Program-made: the position numbers and the translations under genes
Shown here: positions 61,201 through 64,000 of the stretch, piece after piece
Numbering within the stretch: position 1 is the stretch's first letter
Layout: every line of letters starts with the position of its first letter
The notes under the pieces: generated by a model
The model's input: only the letters and a program-made list of their open reading frames with translations
Database searches by the model: none
What the model was told of the DNA's origin: nothing
From: Catenulispora acidiphila DSM 44928
Lineage (GTDB): Bacteria; Actinomycetota; Actinomycetes; Streptomycetales; Catenulisporaceae
DNA: 64,000 nucleotides
NCBI RefSeq assembly: GCF_000024025.1
Contig: NC_013131.1
Coordinates: forward strand, 6,572,001 to 6,636,000
Reading direction: 5' to 3'

Positions 61201-63255
61201 GATGTCGGCCAGGCGGACGCGGCGTTGGTCGAACTGGTCGGCGTCGTCGAACCAGGGCACGTCGGCCAGCGTGACCTTCGCGCCGAACCGGCCGTAGCCG
61301 AGGTTCGGCCAGTAGCAGACCTCGCCGTTGCGGACGCGCACGAAGTCGGCGAGCCCGTCGCCGCTCATGTCGGCGAGGTGGACGGACTGGGTGCTGTCGG
61401 CCAGCACGAGGCGGGGACCGCGCTCCTCGTCGAGCCACTGGTGCACGTGCCGAGCCGGGCCGAAACCCTTCTCCCCCAACGACGGATGCCAGGTGAAGAC
61501 GTCCTGTTCGGTGATCAGGACGTCGGCACGGCCGTCGCCGTCCAGGTCGACGAACCGCAGGTTGGGGTCGCGGGTGTCGCGGTTGAGACGCGAGGCGAAG
61601 GGACGGAACGTCCGCCAGCCGTCGGCGTCGTCGTGCTCGTACAAGCCGGGCTCGGGACCGTCGAGCACCACGACGTCGGGCCGTCCGTCGCCGGCCAGAT
61701 CCATGAACTGCGCCTGCCCGGCGGCGGCGCTGACGTTCGGCTTGCTGCCGATGCGGCGCAGCGGCGCGAACTCCACCCGCCGAGCACTGAGGGGACTGAT
61801 GTTGCGCTTGTAGAACCAGGCGCCGGCCTGCTCGGCGAGGATCCCGCTGACGCCCTCGCCATGCAGGTCCACCCATTGGTACGCCGAACCGTCGAGGCCG
61901 ATCGGCAGATTCTCCACACTCGCGGCGTCGGCCGCCTGGATCCGGTCCTGGACGACGGCCTTGCTGTACTCGAACTCCAGCGGAGGAAGCGACTTCTTGA
62001 GGTAGGTGGCCGGCCGGGTGGGGTCCGGCACATAGCCGGACTGGCTGACGGCGCGAACGAACGAGGCGAAGCGGGTGCTGCCCTGATGAAGGAGTTCCTC
62101 CTCGATCGTGGGCGAGCGGCTGTAGTCGAGATCGGCGTACTCGAACTCGGTGGACCGCACCAGCCCCTGGTACCCCTGCTCGCCGGTCGGGAGGTCGTCG
62201 ATGTGGTGGAACATCAGAACCCTGCGGCACCGCCGGTACGTCCGCACTTCGAACCCCGCGCGGTAGGAGGAGAAGGGGTCCGGACGCACGCCCCACGAGC
62301 CACCGGCCAGCCAGGAGGCACGGACATACCGGTGCTGCTCCGCTTCCGGACGGGACGGGTCCAGACCAAGGTCCTCCAGGTGGTCCTCGTCGTAGTCGAA
62401 GACCACCTCGAACATCCACGTCGCGGCGCTCAGGTCCGGCTGAACGAGCCGCGAGACACGATTGCCGTACTTGATGCGCTTCAGGTAGCGATTGGCGGTG
62501 CGCACCCGATGAAACTCGTCGGCCTGGCGCAGATCGAGCCCGTCGGCGTTCTCCGCGGCGTACTCGTAGACGGTGGCGTTGCCCTTGTCGTCATAGCTCT
62601 CGCAGACCAGCCAGCTGAAGACGCGGCTCGGATGCGGTGACGAGGTGTCTTCGGGGTCGAAGACGCGGGAGTTGTCGTCCTTCCCGTACACGGTCGTGAC
62701 GTTGTCGCGCGTGATCGACCGCCAGTGGATCTCCCCGGTGGCGATGCTCGTCCACCGCTCGATGCGGGCGAACATCCCCTCGACGCGAGGACAGTAGCCG
62801 TGGACGACGAACCCGGCAGCGGTCTCATGACGGGCTCGACTGCCGTCCGCCTCGATCACCGGTACGAGGTCTTCGGCGCCGGCGAGCATGTAGACATCGG
62901 ACTCTTGGGCGTCGTGGTACTGGGGCAGGCCCTTGTCGGTCTTCCGAGTGATCGCCGGGAGCGACAGCCTCCACCCGAAGCCGAAGGGACCGTTGCCGTT
63001 GCCCGAGTCGTAGGAGAGCGAGAGCTGAGGGCCGAACCCGGAGCGCCCAGGACTGGTGGCGATCGGCACGGACATCGAACTCGTCCCGCTGAAGGAGTCG
63101 GTGCCGAACTTCTCACCGATGCCGCGGATCGCTCCGCCACCCTTCGGCAGCGTGACGGAGGGCCCGGAGAGCGCGGAGGATCGTTGCCCGCCGTCGTCCT
63201 GCTGGTCGGGGCGGGAGGCGTCCTTGTCCTCATTCACCTCCGCACCCGCAATCAC
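55297..63255 (-). CDS. Tc toxin TcB-TcC fusion with C-terminal passenger
   Basis: 2652 aa. Order: SpvB/TcaC domain (about 30-290, FGTDSFSGTSSMSVPI and GFGWRLSLPAI), FG-GAP/VCBS-like repeats (about 460-760), the TcdB middle domains (GVEREFRGFGMVERWDTE near 840; RHEIYAQDGT near 960), then Rhs YD-repeats and the Rhs core (RYTGKERDEESGFYYHGARYY to LAFSDSTGT, about 2218-2275). Together they form the TcB-TcC cocoon that encapsulates a toxin. The passenger (about 2276-2652) has VQHWTKELSSAA near 2375, hydrophobic segments near 2500-2522 and 2530-2583, and CAQCH at 2615-2619. The GTG start overlaps the TcA end by 26 nt; GTG 63237 is an alternative. Confidence 0.93.
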   Translation of the reverse strand: MIAGAEVNEDKDASRPDQQDDGGQRSSALSGPSVTLPKGGGAIRGIGEKFGTDSFSGTSSMSVPIATSPGRSGFGPQLSLSYDSGNGNGPFGFGWRLSLPAITRKTDKGLPQYHDAQESDVYMLAGAEDLVPVIEADGSRARHETAAGFVVHGYCPRVEGMFARIERWTSIATGEIHWRSITRDNVTTVYGKDDNSRVFDPEDTSSPHPSRVFSWLVCESYDDKGNATVYEYAAENADGLDLRQADEFHRVRTANRYLKRIKYGNRVSRLVQPDLSAATWMFEVVFDYDEDHLEDLGLDPSRPEAEQHRYVRASWLAGGSWGVRPDPFSSYRAGFEVRTYRRCRRVLMFHHIDDLPTGEQGYQGLVRSTEFEYADLDYSRSPTIEEELLHQGSTRFASFVRAVSQSGYVPDPTRPATYLKKSLPPLEFEYSKAVVQDRIQAADAASVENLPIGLDGSAYQWVDLHGEGVSGILAEQAGAWFYKRNISPLSARRVEFAPLRRIGSKPNVSAAAGQAQFMDLAGDGRPDVVVLDGPEPGLYEHDDADGWRTFRPFASRLNRDTRDPNLRFVDLDGDGRADVLITEQDVFTWHPSLGEKGFGPARHVHQWLDEERGPRLVLADSTQSVHLADMSGDGLADFVRVRNGEVCYWPNLGYGRFGAKVTLADVPWFDDADQFDQRRVRLADIDGSGTNDVIYLHRDGVRIYFNQSGNRLSQSRQLDQFPSVDDVASITVADLRGNGTACLVWSSPLSADARRPLRYIDLLGGTKPHLLVKCVNNLGSETEVQYSPAASFYLTDERDGRPWATRLPFPVHVVERTVTHDRIGGNRFVSRFAYHDGYFDGVEREFRGFGMVERWDTEQISALAPDQAAAASNVDASSQVPPVLTKTWFHTGIRDRTERVSVHFAAEYYGAPKKTDPNYAAEFERFLGTLPPDTTVPPGLTAEEEREACRALKGSMLRHEIYAQDGTDKAEHPYTVAEQNFTIRTVQRRGANRHAVFFTHARESITYNYEREPADPRVAHALTLEVDAFGNVLQDAAIGYARRQADPDLSAEQRAVQARMFITCTENRFTNTVDTADDHRTPAPCESRTQELTGLRLPPGRSRFAFDEVLEAVSKAVRLDYEQVATPGRLEKRLIEHVRTYLRRDDLSGPLPLGVMEPLALPFESYKQAFTPGLVAEAYAGRVSDTMLANEGRYAHTEGDANWWIPSGQVFYAVDPTDTPGQELAIARQHFFQPRRYRDPFHTDAVATESFVTYDAYDLLVEETRDALDNRVTAGERDATPDQRLVRRAQDYRVLQPELVMDANRNRSAVAFDALGMVVGTAVMGKPEPAAVEGDSLDGFAADLTQAEIDRFLADPKGPTTAQLLAGATTRMMYDLTAYWREPDAAKKPPAVAATAARETHLSDLSAGQQSKIQVSLSYSDGFGREIQKKAQAESGPAPGPRWVGSGWTIFNNKGKPVRQYEPFFTATHRFEFDVRIGVSSVLLYDPVGRVVATLRPEHTWDKVVFDAWRQERWDVNDTVLIADPKSDADVADFFARLPTGEYLPTWYALRTDAANAAAFEARYPDPIDRAKQTQAADKTRVHAATPTVAHADPLGRTFLTVVSNKAKYSDTPAAEPPVEQIHTTQVFFDIEGNQREIVDGEGRLAMRYTYDMLGNPVHQANMEAGERWMLNDVAGHALYAWDSRDRRVRTAYDPLRRPTDSLVSEAGGPELVVVRNVYGEGRPNPEDGNLRGKIAEVHDQAGVVVNDSFDFRGNLVESRRRLAVDYSTVLDWSGTPQLESQTYSGHIRYDALNRVTQSIAPHSDQPGTEISVVQHRYNEANLLERVDAWLDQGTDPGGLLDPATADLQAVTNIDYDAKGQRLRIVYGNGASTSYTYDPLTFRVTQLLTFRDRPGHEVQNLHYTYDAVGNITSIRDEAQQTIYFRNTRVEPSADFTHDAIYRLIEATGREHIGQSGAPIPYSFDDASRVGLQHPNDGNAMRRYLERYAYDLTGNISSMQHRGSDPARSNWTRTYVYDEASQLEPARQSNRLTGTTIGATTETYSAGGDGYDAHGNMLRMPHLGGGSPGPNMRWDYRDQLHETDLGGGGKAFYVYDSSGQRVRKVWEKSSGPVEERIYLGGFELFRRRENLGGEQVSTFERETLHVMDDTGRLALVETRTLDLAGDDKAPRRLIRYQLGNHLGSTSLELDEQAQIISYEEYAPFGSSTYQAVRSQTEATKRYRYTGKERDEESGFYYHGARYYPPWLGRWTSADPSGMADGVNLYVYGRNNPLAFSDSTGTSCDPTMQSCIDPTEPTAREEALQKSLPESERNLPPPGDSSLNSAGLTLAGNLLSSSAAPAASLPVAPPGTNFSAAAADAREAYRLANVMPPGTQVQHWTKELSSAAANLDPAVMNLNLSPLQSTGRAAGRWSATSVGPATTLLIDPRGGQTRYSISGGSTYGNEHKFADRFLIPQIEDQIRAANPNATPGEVAEAAGRQARWVMTGEPGPAFLPPPGMSPSTRLLVGGGGALNFAGGVFMLASIDTKRDPGLVTAGKLASGSASVVGGGLEIGGAAFGAAGVAEVGAAASGVGMVIALPVMVHEMRPHGYMAYDPVLMERNMERQRNGENVNLFCAQCHGPGGALDPNNDFNAGGARREAFLKRLQWRYLGD

Positions 63256-64000
63256 ACCGCTGCCTGGCGGGCTCCCCGCACCGCGGACGGCATTGCGCCG
63301 AGTACCCGGCCAGCAGGTAAGCGGCGCAGATCTCGCCGACGTCCTCCGGGAACTCCAGGGTGAACAGCGCCTCGGGACGGTCTGCCGGCACCGGGTGCAC
63401 CGGCGTCTCGCGCAGGTCCACCACGCCGCAGAAGAGCCCTGGCCAGGCTCGGGTCGCGACGCAGATCACGTCCTGCACGGCGTCGCGGTCGTCCCGCTCG
63501 TTCTCGGCCGGACGGAAGCGCACCAGGTGGTGCCGTCCCGGTTCGGCGTCCGGCGCGGCGAAGAACACGAACAGCTGGTTCAGGTGGCGGACCCGGCGGC
63601 CCTGGACGAAGGGGAAGTGCGAGGCGGTGAGAGCTGGTCGCAGGATCCTGCGACGGTCGCCGTCACGGTCGTCGCGGTCCTCACGCCATCGGGGACGCAG
63701 CCCCGCCCACGCGTCCGGGAAGTCGTGCCGGACGTCGAACAGCTGCACGCCGTCGCCGGGCAGCCGGTTCCGGCACGCGGCCGCGGCGGCCTTGCGGAGC
63801 GCGTCGCCGCCTTCCCGCGCGGTGTAGTTCAGGTGCAGCACCAGATCGGTGATCGAGTCGACGTCGAACTGGTTGTTCTCCCGGGGCAGCTCGATGCGCC
63901 ACCGGCTGACCGCCCCGGCGAACTCGAAGGGCAGGTAGCGCTCGTCGCGGAAGTTCAGCTCGAACATCCCGCTGTCGTTCTGCCCGGTCGAGGTGGCGAT
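63230..64000 (-). CDS. Tc toxin TcA subunit, C-terminal part
   Basis: 257 codons to the window edge; the start lies beyond 64000. ATSTGQNDSGMFELNFRDER followed by YLPFEFAGAVSRWRIELP and VDSITDLVLHLNYTAREGG is the conserved C-terminal end of TcA (TcdA1/TcaB-like) translocation pore proteins. The downstream half (PFVQGRRVRHLNQLFVFF and on) diverges and ends in a Cys-rich tail, QCRPRCGEPARQRCDCGCG, which is not usual for TcA. It is cotranscribed with the TcB-TcC fusion. Confidence 0.85.
   Translation of the reverse strand: MATSTGQNDSGMFELNFRDERYLPFEFAGAVSRWRIELPRENNQFDVDSITDLVLHLNYTAREGGDALRKAAAAACRNRLPGDGVQLFDVRHDFPDAWAGLRPRWREDRDDRDGDRRRILRPALTASHFPFVQGRRVRHLNQLFVFFAAPDAEPGRHHLVRFRPAENERDDRDAVQDVICVATRAWPGLFCGVVDLRETPVHPVPADRPEALFTLEFPEDVGEICAAYLLAGYSAQCRPRCGEPARQRCDCGCGGE

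Noticed and set aside
57403..62640. Two long plus-strand frames (798 and 931 codons) antisense to the Tc toxin
   Set aside because: Arg/Val/Asp-rich composition without domains; the toxin frame has clear SpvB, TcB and Rhs motifs.

Overview
The window is chromosomal DNA from a high-GC actinobacterium. The evidence is the strong GC3 bias, frequent GTG and TTG starts, ATGA/GTGA coupled overlaps, a translational-type T-box ahead of ileS, and families typical of the phylum: HGxxPAAW, DUF1707, TIGR02234 (Trp-operon membrane protein), PriA, and DksA next to LspA. The gene order pyk / gltBD / lgt-trpABC-trpE-hisI / hisF-hisD / rluD-lspA-dksA-ileS resembles the Streptomyces-like core chromosome. The Streptomycetales/Catenulisporales neighbourhood is a reasonable guess, but genus cannot be read from the sequence.

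Layout. (1) 1-2.7 kb is accessory: a tandem duplication of a small secreted module, made of a Cys-rich Tat-like exported protein resembling the methylamine dehydrogenase light chain, a membrane protein (intact in copy 1, decayed in copy 2) and an 85-aa secreted protein with a TTG start. (2) 2.7-11 kb holds central metabolism: pyruvate kinase, a DUF4190 protein and both glutamate synthase subunits. (3) 11.4-18.1 kb holds envelope functions: a phosphodiester glycosidase-like protein, a VIT/CCC1 transporter, Lgt, two anchored DsbA-like thiol oxidoreductases and a MauE/DoxX membrane protein. (4) 18.2-24.6 kb is the trp block (trpA, trpB, a tiny Trp-rich ORF, trpC, HGxxPAAW, Trp membrane protein, trpE) coupled to hisI. 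(5) 24.8-33.1 kb is a cassette between hisI and hisF: a DUF1707 protein, a heterodimeric ABC exporter with one degenerate ATP site, and a tightly coupled ABC ATPase / permease / histidine kinase / response regulator operon. (6) 33.2-39.1 kb is the his operon hisD-C-B-(56-aa membrane protein)-H-A(priA)-ridA-F. No trpF is present, which fits a bifunctional PriA. (7) 39.2-49.5 kb holds a LON-domain protein, DUF2567-like and DUF4436 membrane proteins, a YbaK deacylase, RluD, LspA with a long acidic N-tail, a DksA-like protein with a lysine-rich tail, DUF167, and ileS under a T-box. (8) 49.6-55.3 kb holds a DUF4352-like lipoprotein, a NYN RNase-like protein, a TetR-TauD pair with an 18-bp palindromic operator, an APH-type kinase and exonuclease III. 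(9) 55.3-64.0 kb is an insecticidal-type Tc toxin locus: the 3' end of a TcA gene running off the window, overlapping a 2652-aa TcB-TcC fusion. The fusion's C-terminal passenger has hydrophobic segments and ends with a CxxCH motif.

The most unusual parts are the two accessory ends: the duplicated Cys-rich secretion module at 0-2.7 kb and the Tc toxin with its unassigned passenger at 55-64 kb. Coordinates and translations were read by eye. Family names are recognition calls and were not checked by database searches.
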